64,000 nucleotides of DNA from Buxus sempervirens. Lineage: Eukaryota; Streptophyta; Magnoliopsida; Buxales; Buxaceae. Where the stretch lies: positions 23,885,126-23,949,125 of the forward strand of contig OX387195.1 of the NCBI GenBank assembly GCA_947561395.2, read 5' to 3'. The notes under the pieces are model-generated. The model was not told the origin of the DNA. It searched no databases and worked only from the letters and a program-made list of their open reading frames with translations. The translations under genes were made by a program, and so were the position numbers. This document shows, piece by piece, positions 19,518 to 30,110 of this stretch (its first letter is position 1; each line of letters begins with the position of its first letter).

Positions 19518-20238
19518 TTTCTTTTAATTGTAGGGACTTCTTGAGGTTGAATCTCTCATCAGGGCAATGTTTAAATTTGAAGAGTTCTTTGTGAAAGAAA
19601 AATATATATGGAGATATTCTTAGGCGGTGTTCTTACTTTTTAATCATTTTTTAGGCACATATACACACACAGGCAATATATTTGCATTTGTCACTTGAAT
19701 TGCTTCTTTCTAGCATAAAGAGGCAATCCTTTCTGTCAGAATTGAACTTACAGAGGACTATATACTTAATTAGAAGCCATGAAAACTGGACATTTAAGAA
19801 ACATGATTCACTAAATTGATCTTTTAGACTGCCATACAAGTTACTGAAATCTCGGTAAAGAAAATCAAAGTCCATGCATTTTCACATAAAAAATAAGAAT
19901 ATGTAGCTCCAAGTGCTTTATAGAATTCTCTTATTTTGATTGACCTCTGATGCAGCTCCTCCCTGGTATTTTCTCGGTATTAATCAAGTCAAATCCAACC
20001 AGCCATCAAACTAGTAAAAAGGAAAAAAAGGGTTGAAAAAAGGAAAAATGGTTCTACCAATGACATGTAGAATGGCATAAATTGCATGCATTGAAAGCAT
20101 AAGTGCCTTGAAATGGCTGTTCCCAAGCAAGAAAAGATGAAGAATATTGTCAATAATCTATTACAGTTTGTTAACTTCAAACTTTGTAGCTGAATTCGCC
20201 TATTTACACGGAAAATTCAAGTCTAAACGTCAAGATGA
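19518..20238. other. Intergenic: 3' flank of A2
   Basis: Non-coding, shared with 24998-25250, 26165-26605 and in part 29100-29635. Confidence 0.55.
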
Positions 20239-20571
20239 TCAAGTGCTTGAAACTGATTGCCTATCATTATTAGCAAGAGAAACTGAATCCATATGAGCAG
20301 TGACATCAGGAGTTGCAGGTGGTGCAAAAGCGACCCCGCCGGCGATGTTCATCTCACTCAATGTACATCGGCTTTTTGGGATGTGGGTGCCGCAAGAAGG
20401 TCTGGAGGATGGTATTGATCCCCTTTGAAGGGACTGCAACACAAGACCATCTTTCTTCAACCATTCCTCTCCTTCCAACGGCCTAGCTGCAGCGAGTTGC
20501 TTGAAAGTAGATATTGAGAAAATAGAGAAAAGGAAGAGTACTGTAAAAAGGTTTCTTCTATGAATAGCCAT
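20239..20571 (-). CDS. Secreted-peptide precursor A2 (SCREW/CTNIP-like)
   Basis: 110 residues, intronless, the only intact type A gene here. Residues 5-6 are Arg-Arg, then a hydrophobic signal (about 8-22) with likely cleavage near Ala27-Ala29. RPLEGEEWLKK (30-40) follows, then LQSLQRG, and the conserved core with cysteines at 60 and 69 (SCGTHIPKSRC at 59-69, LSEMNIAG at 71-78). A longer, poorly conserved tail ends SVSST. An upstream in-frame ATG would add 32 residues without a signal-like start, so I chose the ATG at 20571, matching D at 29973. Likely an apoplastic signalling peptide precursor of the SCREW/CTNIP type; function is inferred from the motif. Confidence 0.8.
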   Translation of the reverse strand: MAIHRRNLFTVLFLFSIFSISTFKQLAAARPLEGEEWLKKDGLVLQSLQRGSIPSSRPSCGTHIPKSRCTLSEMNIAGGVAFAPPATPDVTAHMDSVSLANNDRQSVSST

Positions 20572-20702
20572 GGATAGATATGAATTAATGAAGGGAAGGT
20601 TGAATGAATATGTAATGTATGAGAGTATATATGCAGCTGAATGAAGGGAAGGACTTTGGGTTGGCAATGGGTATGAAGGAGGAGCTTTGTATTTATCAAC
20701 AC

Positions 20703-20709
20703 ATATATA
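20703..20709 (-). promoter_or_regulatory. Possible TATA box of A2
   Basis: ATATATA about 130 bp upstream of the start codon, at the same distance as the TATA boxes of C and D. Confidence 0.45.
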
Positions 20710-21301
20710 GCTAAATCTTGAATTGTTGAATCGACCATGTTTTGAAGTTTCAAGCTGAACTTTGACTGATGACTTGAGTCAAACCACACGGCAAAATTAA
20801 CTTAATTTGAAGAGGAAGGTAGAAATGGTCTTCATCTCCATGATACTCGTTAAGGTCGATCTCGATCGGCCCCGCGTAGACCATGTAGTGAGAACATGCA
20901 TGTCTAATTAGAACTCGCAAACAAAGTGGCTGAGACATGACTGTGCACTATAGCCTTGATTGAAAACATTTTTCAATTAAGCTGCCAATACATACATATA
21001 TAACATTAATTAAGTTTTTGATGCATGGAGCTTTTTCTTCCAATTATAAGATCATATTCATCAAATGTCAAGTACTTTGAAATTAATTTTTATTATTTGC
21101 AGTGATACTATCAATCAAATACATCAGAGTATGAACTACAAACCCCATAAAATATCACTGTTATTTTTATTTTCAGAGTGACCAACCAACTAATTAAATA
21201 CATCACAACATAACTAAAAACCCCAGAAGACAACCTTGAAAAGGTTAAACTCCATCTAATTATTGTCAGTTTTTTCTTTCTTTCTTTTTTTTTCCTGAAC
21301 T
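20710..21301. other. Upstream region of A2 and 3' flank of C2
   Basis: Non-coding; shared with 27060-27560 and in part with 7691-8060. Confidence 0.5.
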
Positions 21302-21516
21302 CAGGTAACCACAGGGAATATTGTTCAAGTGGGTCGAAATAGAACCTTGTTTTGTAGTGCGGTAGAAACTCGGCCGCCAGCAAAGTTCATCTCACTCAGC
21401 GGACAATGACTTGAAGGGATGTGAGTATTACAGGAAGCTTTGGAGGACGGTACTTTACCCATTTGGAGGGATTCCAGCATGACATCTTCTTCCATCAACT
21501 TCTTGAAGTGGACACA
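21302..21516 (-). pseudogene. Secreted-peptide precursor pseudogene C2
   Basis: Matches the 3' half of the intact type C gene (27634-27942): the core region around the Cys codons and the SLQ-like stretch are recognisable. About 70 bp of the C-terminal coding part are missing, and the similarity stops before the signal peptide, so there is no start. The same 5' breakpoint is seen in C3 (47521-47796), so the truncation came before the duplication that gave C2 and C3. Confidence 0.75.
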
Positions 21517-22639
21517 GCTTATTGTTTGTTTCAGACCTATTTTTCTTGGAATTCATCTCATTCCAACATTTAGTTCAATTTTCAACTGGAAGCTTTCTAA
21601 AACAAAATTTCAAGACTTCTTTAATTCACTTAATTGGACTCGAAGAAAATGACATAGTAACATGCGATTAAAATCTCTCATTTTCAGCAAAGGACCAGCT
21701 ATTGAATTTGAGCCCACAATTAATCTTTAAAAATCTATTAGATCGAATTTCTTGTTGAGCTTCCTGTTTGATGTTTTCTACAGATTTTCCTTCTTTTTTC
21801 TTTTTTGGACTGGTTGATCTTTTCTATAGTTAAAATAAAGGATTCTTTATTGGGTTTGCTTTGGAGTTACCGTTCTATCGTTCTGTAAACTCCATGTCTG
21901 AATTGGTTTACGACCTAAAACTATCACAATCACAAGACTGAAGAAGCAAACATTTGCCTTTGCTTATCGATCCAGTAGATAATTAATCTTGCCCTGAAAA
22001 GTATGTTTGGGTATATTAATTACATTGTTTCACACAGAAGGAAAAAACAAAAAAACATGCAATCTGCTCAGTCACTATAGAAACATGAAGGATGCATCCT
22101 TGTCGTCCCTAAGTGTATAAGGAAGAAAACCCTTGAACTGAATTTGAACTTATAGACTAGGAGTTTGAAATGAAAGATAGTTTTGAATGAAATTAAGAAA
22201 ATCTTAGAATTCACATTGATTGAAATGATCTTTGCATGAAACTATACGCACAATTGACTAGGAAGCAGCAAGGGAATGAAAACGAGGCATTTAGGCTGAA
22301 ATATCCATTATCTTGAACTCACTGAACTTTTCGATGGGGCTTGTTCTTCTATGCCTATATTCATACAATCTTCAAGTACAACGAAATTAATTTTATTTGT
22401 AATGACATCAAGCAACCAAATACATCAACGAAATTAATTTTATTGATAATAAAATCAAAGCAACCAAATACATCACACAAGAAACCTCATAAAACAACAC
22501 TCTTTATTTTCAGTGATCACCAATCCACCCAATCGATCATATTACAAACCCTGTAAAGAAATTAAAACTTGTGAAGGTTAAAATGTATTTATTGTCTGTC
22601 TTGTTTTTGTTGAAGTCATGTAACCACGCCAAATTGAGT
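21517..22639. other. Intergenic: unrecognised duplicated DNA and B2 3' flank
   Basis: Matches 47797-47856 joined to 58806-59830, that is, the site of the Sirevirus without the insertion. No gene recognised. Confidence 0.6.
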
Positions 22640-22939
22640 TCAAGTGCTCGAAACTTCATGGGGAAATGCCGGCGGTCCGGTAGCAACCTGGCCGGCAAAG
22701 TTCATCTCTTTCAGTGGACAATGACTTCCAGGGATGTGACTCTTACAAGAAGGTCCGGAGGGTGGTATTGGAATACCCTTCTGTAGGGATGCCAACATGA
22801 TTCCTTCTTCCATCACCCACAGCTTATCTCCTTCCAAAGGCCTTGTCGCTGCAAGTTGTTGAAAACCTGCAAGAGAGAAAATGGTGACAATCACAAGAAC
22901 TGTAAAAAGGTTTTTTCCATGATGAGAGTAGTACTCCAT
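22640..22939 (-). CDS. Secreted-peptide precursor B2 (SCREW/CTNIP-like)
   Basis: 99 residues, intronless, a close paralogue of B1. Signal peptide about 1-31; TRPLEGDKLW; cysteines at 65 and 74. The core reads CKSHIPGSHC, so the usual Thr before HIP is Ser, the only intact copy here with that change. It also has MEEG and SLQKG where B1 has MQKG and SLDKG, making B2 closer to the other subtypes. The tail ends EVSST. Same promoter arrangement as B1. Likely a secreted signalling peptide precursor; inferred. Confidence 0.8.
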   Translation of the reverse strand: MEYYSHHGKNLFTVLVIVTIFSLAGFQQLAATRPLEGDKLWVMEEGIMLASLQKGIPIPPSGPSCKSHIPGSHCPLKEMNFAGQVATGPPAFPHEVSST

Positions 22940-23047
22940 GGCTATCTTGAAAAAAATGGAATGTGTATCGACTGTTTGGTTTGGCCTTCTGGGTATCTCT
23001 ATTTCTGTATGAATCTGAGGTGTTGATGGGCTTAAGAGTTTTGTGTT

Positions 23048-23055
23048 TATTTATA
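23048..23055 (-). promoter_or_regulatory. TATA box of B2
   Basis: TATAAATA on the minus strand, 109 bp upstream of the start codon. Confidence 0.6.
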
Positions 23056-23516
23056 GTTGTAGATGCTGCTTTGTCCATGACTCCGTTAGAATTGAAACTT
23101 GTTGACAGGGGCGAGCAAGGTTTGAAGTTTGAACCAGCACGGTCTTAAATCAAACAAACGGGGGAGACAGAAAAACTTTGAAGAGGAAGGTTGAGATGCA
23201 CATGTTACGCGGACAGGAATACGTGTGAGTCATGCATCGCATCACCAGGATCAAAGCACTACAAGGGCAGCCTATATGGTGGAACATGCGTCTTGATATT
23301 GTTGACCAACCAATAATAGTATACTAATCCAACGGCTAGAAATTAAACAAAGATAATAACGTTGATGGGCTCTTGGATCTTCTTGATTTGGGAAATGCTG
23401 ACGACACCAGGCAACGTAATGCACCCATTTAGATAGGACGTAAACCCAAGGCTACCGTTGAGCATTTATCAACCCTATGTGTTGTTGAAAAACTATGGTA
23501 CGTTGGTCGTTATATT
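23056..23516. other. Upstream region of B2
   Basis: Non-coding promoter-side flank matching 16105-16513. Confidence 0.5.
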
Positions 23517-23521
23517 ATTAT

Positions 23522-23890
23522 TGTGGAACGAACAAAAATAAAATGAAACTGAAAATAAATTAAATAAAAGACGTGATTTACGTGGTTCGCTAAAGATACC
23601 CACGTCCACACATGATGAAGTTCTTCACTATATCTGTAAAAATAGGTTTACAAATACAATCCTCTCTTGGCCGAAAGTAATACAATGTCTCAATGACTGA
23701 CCAAAAACCCAAACTTTAGGTTTTATGCAAGAAACACCCAAAGTTACAAAAATACACTCATGCTGAATCTTTGTTGAACCACATAAATCGACTAAATTCA
23801 ATTCACATATTCGATCCATGAAATCTGGGGCTGAGGCTAAAATTAGACCCATATGTAAATATTGGCTGAATTCAAGTCACGTACACAACA
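23522..23890. mobile_element. Solo LTR, 369 bp (fossil)
   Basis: Starts TGTGGAACG, ends ACACAACA, and is flanked by the 5-bp direct repeat ATTAT (23517-23521, 23891-23895). Other copies of the surrounding block R (4430, 6440, 63530) lack it. No internal region, so it is a recombined remnant. Confidence 0.8.
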
Positions 23891-23895
23891 ATTAT

Positions 23896-24415
23896 CAGTT
23901 GGCGCACTGGAGCAGATTGCCCAGTTGAACCATTGATTAGAATCTTATTGGCTTAGTTTGAATATCAATCGAGTCTGGGTATTAAATTGGTGTGTAAATT
24001 CTGCATGTTGGCAGGTAAGAACGCGATGAATTTTAAATCAGTCTGAATCATGTTGGTTCTATATTTACCTTCAATTAATTACGTTGTCATGACTCCCAAA
24101 ATGTTTTGGTTTGAACAACCGGTTGGGCAGGTTAAACCAGATCATCCAGCTCAATGAAGAGTCTGATGTTTAGAACATTGGTTGTAACAATTCGAAATTC
24201 ATGCTCTTATTACATGTTACCAGAGAGTTTAGCATGGTTCTGGTCGATGAAATAGAATATTTGATCGGTTCAACCAAGCTTGTCCCCTTCATAAAACGGC
24301 TGGCTTGAGACCCTTTTTTTTATTCCATTGAGTCGTATCATTATCAAATTAAGAAGCCCTTTAGAACCTTTGTATCAAATTTTTAAGACCTTGGCCTAAA
24401 TGGTTTTCCTGGTTA
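23896..24415. repeat. Block R, copy 4
   Basis: Non-coding, closely matching 18016-18600. Confidence 0.6.
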
Positions 24416-24639
24416 CACTACAAGAGCATCCTAATGTGTTGCCACCAATAATAGATGAGCTGCCGCTAAAAAGATTTTGTGGAAACCAGTGCTCGTCGCA
24501 AAAAAGGCCGTTGAGAATACTATTTGCGGCAACATAAGCGACGGTTCCCACTAATATTAAGAGTTTTAGCGGCAACCATTGTTGTCGCGAAAACTTGGTA
24601 ACTGCAAGTTCACATTTGAATATTTGCGACAAAATAGTG
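24416..24639. mobile_element. Small CACTA-type element
   Basis: Begins CACTACAAGAG and ends AAAATAGTG, preceded by TTA. It is absent from the matching block at about 18595-18610. Its body has GCGGCAAC-type sub-terminal words typical of CACTA ends. Too short to code for a transposase. Confidence 0.6.
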
Positions 24640-24778
24640 TTTTAACTAATTAGTTAAAACACTATTTAATCTCAAGATCGATGTTTCCGTACATGTGTTA
24701 ATGCAAGATTGATTCTAGAGGATTTTGTTCTTATATAAAACTTGCTCTATTTTTTTTTCTTTTTTCAAGTAAGGTTAA

Positions 24779-24997
24779 TCTATACTATATATATAACGTG
24801 AGGCGTCCCTTGGCCACACCAACCAAAATGTGCTGACTTTCCAAAATCGCCCTTACACATCATATTGTGAAGATTAATTAATAAAAAGGTACAATAGTGA
24901 AAATTCCGTCTATTTTTTTTAAATTTAATAATCGGTTGCAAAACCATTCCCTTCCCGTCTACCTCTTTCTTCATATGTGCACAGTGCACCCGGCTAG
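24779..24997 (+). mobile_element. Small non-autonomous Helitron
   Basis: Starts TCTATACTATATATA, ends with a GTGCACAGTGCAC palindrome and CGGCTAG, inserted between A and T. 219 bp, no coding capacity. A partial copy sits at 19371-19517. Confidence 0.8.
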
Positions 24998-25250
24998 TTT
25001 CTTTTAATTTTAGGGACTTCTTGAGCTAAGGTTGAATCTCTCATTAGGGCAATGTTTAATTTGAAGAGTTCTTTGTGAAAGAAAAATATATATTGATATA
25101 TTCTTAGGCGGTGTTCTTACTGTTTAATCATTTTTTTAAGGACATATACACAAACAGAGGCAATATATTTGCATTTGTCACTTGAAATGCTACTTCATGG
25201 CATAAAGAGGCAATCCTTTATGTCAGCATTGAACTTACAGAGGACTATAT
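24998..25250. other. Intergenic flank
   Basis: Matches 19518-19760; non-coding. Confidence 0.5.
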
Positions 25251-26164
25251 CCTGAAGGTCCTTTGATCTTGAATATCATGATAGAGATACATACTCTATC
25301 ACCAATTATGTGAGAGATGCGGATTCTCACTCTATGTAAAAGAGACACGGGCTCTCAACCCTGTTATTGTATATATGAGAGACATAGGCTCTCAATATTA
25401 CTATTAATATTAGTTATATCAATATCAATATTAGCTCCTCTTTTTTGTTCTCTTAAATTTCTAACATTGCATCGGAGCTAGATCGATTCCTAATGGGCGA
25501 AGTCTTCCGTGCTACACAACTCTACTTAGGCAAACTCCTCCACAGTACAGCAAAGGTTGATTCTTATCAGGTGAAGTTTACAACACTGTAGCCAAGATCT
25601 CCTGCATAATCTACAAGCATCAAATTAAGGAGAAGTTGTCAACACTAGTAAGATCTTCTACACAATCTATAAGCAACATGAAGATTTTGCAGAATGAGTT
25701 CATTCTACACAGCAAGATCAAAATATAAAAAAAAGCTCATTAAGAAGGAGTTACTACACAACAAACATGAAGCATAAAAAAAATGCATTTAGGAGTGTTG
25801 GAATGATAAATGCATTGTTTTTGAAAAGTCAAAGATAATGGCTATTACTTGAGTCGGTTTGTATAGGTCGGTTAGTGTCCCTAATTATGTTGGTCATAAT
25901 GTCTATAAAGAGGCATGGAGGGATCATTTTGTAGTAACAAGTAATATATCGAAAGGGTCACATAACCCTTGGATATCAAAAAGTATCCTGAGGTCCTTTG
26001 ATCTTGAATACCATGATAGAGATACATACTCTATCACCAATTACATGAGAGATACGGACTCTCACTCTATAGAAGAGAGACATAGGCTCTCAATATCACT
26101 ATCAATATTAGTTCTATCAATATCAATATCAGCTCCTCTTTTTTGTCTCTTAAATTTCTAACAA
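25251..26164 (+). mobile_element. TRIM-like miniature LTR element (fossil, broken)
   Basis: Two direct repeats (25251-25465 and the matching part of about 25797-26164) end in the same TTTCTAACA and enclose a non-coding core of about 330 bp. Right after the left repeat is a TGCATCGGAGC stretch resembling a Met-tRNA primer site. No gag or pol, so it would depend on another element. Looks broken, about one break. The flanks match 19750-19800, where it is absent. Confidence 0.6.
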
Positions 26165-26607
26165 AGAAACATGATTCACTAAATTGATCTTTTAGACTGC
26201 CATACAAGTTACTGAAATATCGGTAAAGAAAATCAAAATCCATGCATTTTCTCAATAAAAATAAGAATATTTAGCTCCAAGTGCTTGATAGAATTCTCTT
26301 ATTTAGATTGACCTTTGAAGCAGCTCCTCCCAGGTATTTTCTCGGTACTAATTAAGTCAAATCCAACCAGCCATCAAACTTGTAAAAAGGAAAAAAAAAG
26401 GGTTGAAAAAAGGAAAAATGGTTCTACCAATCAATGACATGTAGAATGGCATAAATTGCATGGATTGACAGCCTAAGTGCCTTGAAATGGCTGTTCCCAA
26501 GCAAGAAAAGATGAAGAGTATTGTCAATATAACAGTTTGTTAACTTCAAACTTTGTAGCTGAATTCGCTTATTTACACGGAAAACTCAAGTCTAAACCTC
26601 AAGATGA
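26165..26607. other. Intergenic: 3' flank of A3
   Basis: Non-coding, matching 19795-20235. Confidence 0.5.
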
Positions 26608-26937
26608 TCAATTGCTTGAAATTGATTGCCTATCATTATTACCAAGAGAAACTGAATCCATATGAGCAGTGACATCAGGAGTTGCAGGTGGTGCAAAAGT
26701 GACCCGGACGGCGAAGCTCATCTCACTAAATGTACATCGGCTTTTCGGGATATGGGTGCCGCAAGAAGTTCTGGAGGACGTTATTGAGCCCCTCTGAAGG
26801 GACTACAACACAAGACCTTTCTTTAACCCATCCCCTCCTTGCAACGGCCTCGCTGTAGCAAGTTGCTTGAAAGCAGAAACTGAGAAGATAGAGACAAGGA
26901 AGAGCACTGTAAAAAGGTTTCTTCTATGAATAGCGAT
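26608..26937 (-). pseudogene. Secreted-peptide precursor pseudogene A3
   Basis: Full-length relative of A2 with both ends present, but the start codon has become ATC, and the Gln codon in LVLQSL is now TAG, an internal stop. There is also a 3-bp in-frame deletion in the LKKD stretch. The core around the cysteines is still recognisable. The promoter-side flank is kept, so decay is by point changes rather than rearrangement. Confidence 0.8.
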
Positions 26938-27633
26938 GGCTAGCTATGAATTAATGAACGAAGGGAAGGTTAAGTAAATATGTAATGTAAGAGAATATAT
27001 ACAGCTGAATGAAGGGAAGGACTTTATGAAGGAGGAGCTTTGTGTATTTGTCTCTACATATATAGCTCAATCTTGAATTGTTGAATCGACCATGTTTTGA
27101 AGTTTCAAGCTGAACTTTGAAGAGGAAAGTTGAGATGGTCTTCGTCCATGACATTAGTTAAGGTGGATCTCGATCGGCCCCGCATAGGCCATGTCGTGAG
27201 AACATGCACGTATAATTAGAACTAGCTAGCTGGGACATGGCTATGCACTATAGTTTGATTGAAAACATTCTTTAATTAAGCTGCCAATACATATAACATT
27301 AAGTTTTTTTATGCGGGCATGGAGCTTGTTCTTCCAATTAATACCATATTCATCAAATTTCAAGTACTTCGAAATTAATTTACATTTGCAGTGACCACCA
27401 AACCAAATATATCAGAGTATGAACTACAAACCCCATAAAATATCACTGCTATTTTTATTTTCAGAGTCACCAACCAACTAAATACATCACAGTACTAAAA
27501 ACCCCATAAAAGAACCTTGTGAAGGTTAAACTCTATCTAATTATTTTCAGTTTGTTTTTTTCTCTCCTGAACTCAGGTAACCCACAGGGAATGTTGTTCA
27601 AGTGGTCGAGATAGAACCTTGTTTTGTAGTCTC
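26938..27633. other. Intergenic: A3 upstream flank and C 3' flank
   Basis: Non-coding; matches 20572-21300. Confidence 0.5.
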
Positions 27634-27942
27634 CTAATTGGTATAACCTGCGCCAATATCACCAATAACACCAGGAACGGCAGGCGGTAAGGTAGAAACT
27701 TGGCCGCCAGCAAAGTTCATCTCACTCACTAGTGGACAATGACTTGAAGGGATGTGAGTATTACAGGAAGGTTTGGAGGATGGTACTTTACCCTTCTGGA
27801 GGGATTCCAGCATGACACCTTCTTCCAACAACCACTGCTCCCCTTCCAAAATTCTCTTCGCTGCAACTTGTTGAAGACCCACAAGAGTCAAAATGGTGAC
27901 AATTACTAAAACCGTCAAGATATCTTTTCCATGAGAGGCCAT
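27634..27942 (-). CDS. Secreted-peptide precursor C (SCREW/CTNIP-like)
   Basis: 102 residues, intronless, the only intact type C gene. Signal peptide about 1-28 (hydrophobic run 8-23, cleavage probably near Ala27-Ala28). KRILEGEQWLLEEG follows, then LESLQKG, and the core with cysteines at 60 and 69 (SCNTHIPSSHC at 59-69). After the second Cys there is one extra residue, giving PLVSEMNFAGG. The tail ends in Gly-Ala-Gly-Tyr-Thr-Asn, unlike the VSST of the other types. An upstream in-frame ATG would add 12 residues; I chose the one before the hydrophobic run. Truncated relatives are C2 and C3. Confidence 0.78.
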   Translation of the reverse strand: MASHGKDILTVLVIVTILTLVGLQQVAAKRILEGEQWLLEEGVMLESLQKGKVPSSKPSCNTHIPSSHCPLVSEMNFAGGQVSTLPPAVPGVIGDIGAGYTN

Positions 27943-28070
27943 GGCTTTAGATGGAGAAATCAAAAGAATGCGTATCAAATGTTTTGGCTTTTGGGGGATA
28001 TCTCTATGTATGTGTGTGTCTCTGCTTGATTTCCTTTCAAGGGTGATGGGAATGAAAGATTTGTGCGTAT

Positions 28071-28079
28071 TAATTTATA
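28071..28079 (-). promoter_or_regulatory. TATA box of C
   Basis: TATAAATTA on the minus strand, about 129 bp upstream of the start codon. Confidence 0.55.
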
Positions 28080-29637
28080 CTAGTGGAAGCAGCTTTGTCT
28101 TGGTTGTTGAATTGAATGTGCCAACGTTTGAAGTTTGAACCATGGAACCCATACGGCCAGACCGAAATACTTTGAATCACAAGGGTGACAATGTGCTGTA
28201 AGATATGTCATGGCCTTGTCGATCAACAGCAATAGCGTACTAATCCAATGGTTGAAAAAGAAAGTCTGGAAGTAAATGTTAGTAAAATAATGCTAAAGAC
28301 TGCAGGCCAACGAAAGGTATTCATTTAGACTAGCGTGAAGAGGGGTTGTGGACTTAAGGTAGGAATTGATTCCAAGGCTACTTGAGACCTGATCTGCCCT
28401 ACGGTCCTCTGAGAAATTTGAAAAGAAAACAAAGAGAAAACGCCGTTCAGGTAGTTTGTATGCATTGATACATACAAACTAAGGGAGAGGGCATGTTTAC
28501 TGACTATATATCAACATCTCTTCTCTTGATTGGTGTAAATCTCTGGGCATGATCCGATCTATTTAAGAAATGTGATTTTCTTTTTATTCTTTTCTTTCAA
28601 TTATTTTCCTGGGATTCGTCATTTTTCGAATATGAGGATATAAGAACCAGAAATTCCAATGCTTTGTAATTAATTATTTTCAGGGTTGGTCCATATATAT
28701 GTGCCAGCCATGATTAGTTATATTATTACAGGTATACAAACCCTAGAATACACGCTGTCTGGTTAAGCCAACGGTAAATTGTGATTGAAGGGATTACTTC
28801 AACCTTAGATAACTGACAGTGTGAATGAATTATGTTCTATGCTTTGCTTGAATGATTAAGGTTAATTATGCTTTTGGGCTTATTTTCTTGGAACTCAGTT
28901 TTGCTTGTTTAAGTGAATGCCAAATACAGGTTATGATGTCAGTCAGTTGTGTTACTTGTGTATCACCTTCAATTTAGAAAAAAAAAAAAACTTAAAATTA
29001 AAAAGCCATTATTATGAGCACATTAATTCTTGGGTTATTTCTCAGAATTTTTGGGAAACACAAACACAGATGAAAGGTAATTGCATATGACACAATTGAA
29101 ATACTTGGCATAAATTGCCAATGTTTATATAAGCATTGAACTTGCACTAGATTGGCCATAGGAGCATAAAACTGAATATTTAAGAAGCATGATTCACTAA
29201 ACTGATCTTTTAATATTGCGCATGTAAGTAACTGAAACATAAAAGGGAAACCAAAATCCATAAAAATCATATAGCTCCAAGAGCTTGATGGAATTGTTTC
29301 ATTTAGATAAATGAACCTTGAAGCTTTTCCTCCCTTGGTCTTTATTCATATCTTCATCAAACTCTTGTCACTCAATTTTCTCTTGTATTGAATCAAGAAA
29401 AGAAAACCAGCCAAGTTCATGTTGAAAAGAATAGAAAAGCTAAAATAATAACAAGAGGGTTATACCACATGACATATATTGTTACATGAATCGCATGGCT
29501 TAACAGCCATAACTGCCTTGAAATGGCCGTTCCCATACAAGAAAAAGAACATTTGTCAATTACAGTTTGTTAACTACTTCACCTTTGTAGCTGAATCCAC
29601 CTATTTACACTGAATTCAGCTCTAAATCTGGATATGA
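28080..29637. other. Intergenic: no gene recognised; small hairpin
   Basis: AT-rich non-coding DNA. A perfect inverted repeat TAGTTTGTATG / CATACAAACTA lies at about 28454-28483. From about 29100 the sequence is a diverged version of the type A 3' flank. Confidence 0.5.
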
Positions 29638-29973
29638 TCAGGTGCTGGAAACTTGTTGATGCTTAGCCTCCTTAGAAATAGGAATCACAACCACATCGGC
29701 AGTGACATCAGGGGATGTAGGTGGTGCAATAGAACCCCGGCCAGCGATGTTCATCTCACTCAGTGTACATCTGCTTGATGGGATGTGGGTGTCACAAGAA
29801 GATCCGGAGGGCGGTATTGGACCTTTCTTGAGGGACTCCAACACAATCCCACCTTTCCTCAACCATTCCTCTCCTTCCAAAAGCCTTGCCGCCTCAAGTT
29901 GCTTGAAACCGGAAATTGAGAACATGGAGACAATGAAAACTACTGTAAAAAGGTTTCTTCTATCAATAGCCAT
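29638..29973 (-). CDS. Secreted-peptide precursor D (SCREW/CTNIP-like)
   Basis: 111 residues, intronless, related to type A but diverged. Arg5-Arg6, hydrophobic signal about 8-22, cleavage probably near Ala28-Ala29. RLLEGEEWLRKGG, then LESLKKGPIPPSG, and the core with cysteines at 60 and 69 (SCDTHIPSSRC at 59-69, LSEMNIAG at 71-78). The tail is longer and contains VVVIPIS, ending VSST. The start is the ATG at 29973, aligned with A2; a longer frame upstream has no signal-like start. Likely an apoplastic signalling peptide precursor; inferred from the shared motif. The last member of the left cluster before a 17-kb stretch of unrelated DNA. Confidence 0.8.
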   Translation of the reverse strand: MAIDRRNLFTVVFIVSMFSISGFKQLEAARLLEGEEWLRKGGIVLESLKKGPIPPSGSSCDTHIPSSRCTLSEMNIAGRGSIAPPTSPDVTADVVVIPISKEAKHQQVSST

Positions 29974-30101
29974 GGCTAAATATGAAGGAATTGGGGTCTC
30001 TTTTTTCTGGGTTTTTAAATGGTAAGAGAGTATATGTTGCTTAATGAAGGAAAGATCTTTGAATTGGTGATGGGAATGAAGAATGAGCATTGGAGGTATC
30101 T

Positions 30102-30110
30102 CTTTATATA
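30102..30110 (-). promoter_or_regulatory. TATA box of D
   Basis: TATATAAAG on the minus strand, about 130 bp upstream of the start codon. Confidence 0.6.

Noticed and set aside
25859-26161. Plus-strand frame of 100 residues
   Set aside because: Lies within the repeat of the TRIM-like element; no protein character.
20239-29973. Assignment of the peptide genes to the IDA, PIP, CEP or CLE families
   Set aside because: Those end in short Pro/Gly-rich motifs without a conserved Cys pair; the core here has two Cys and THIP.
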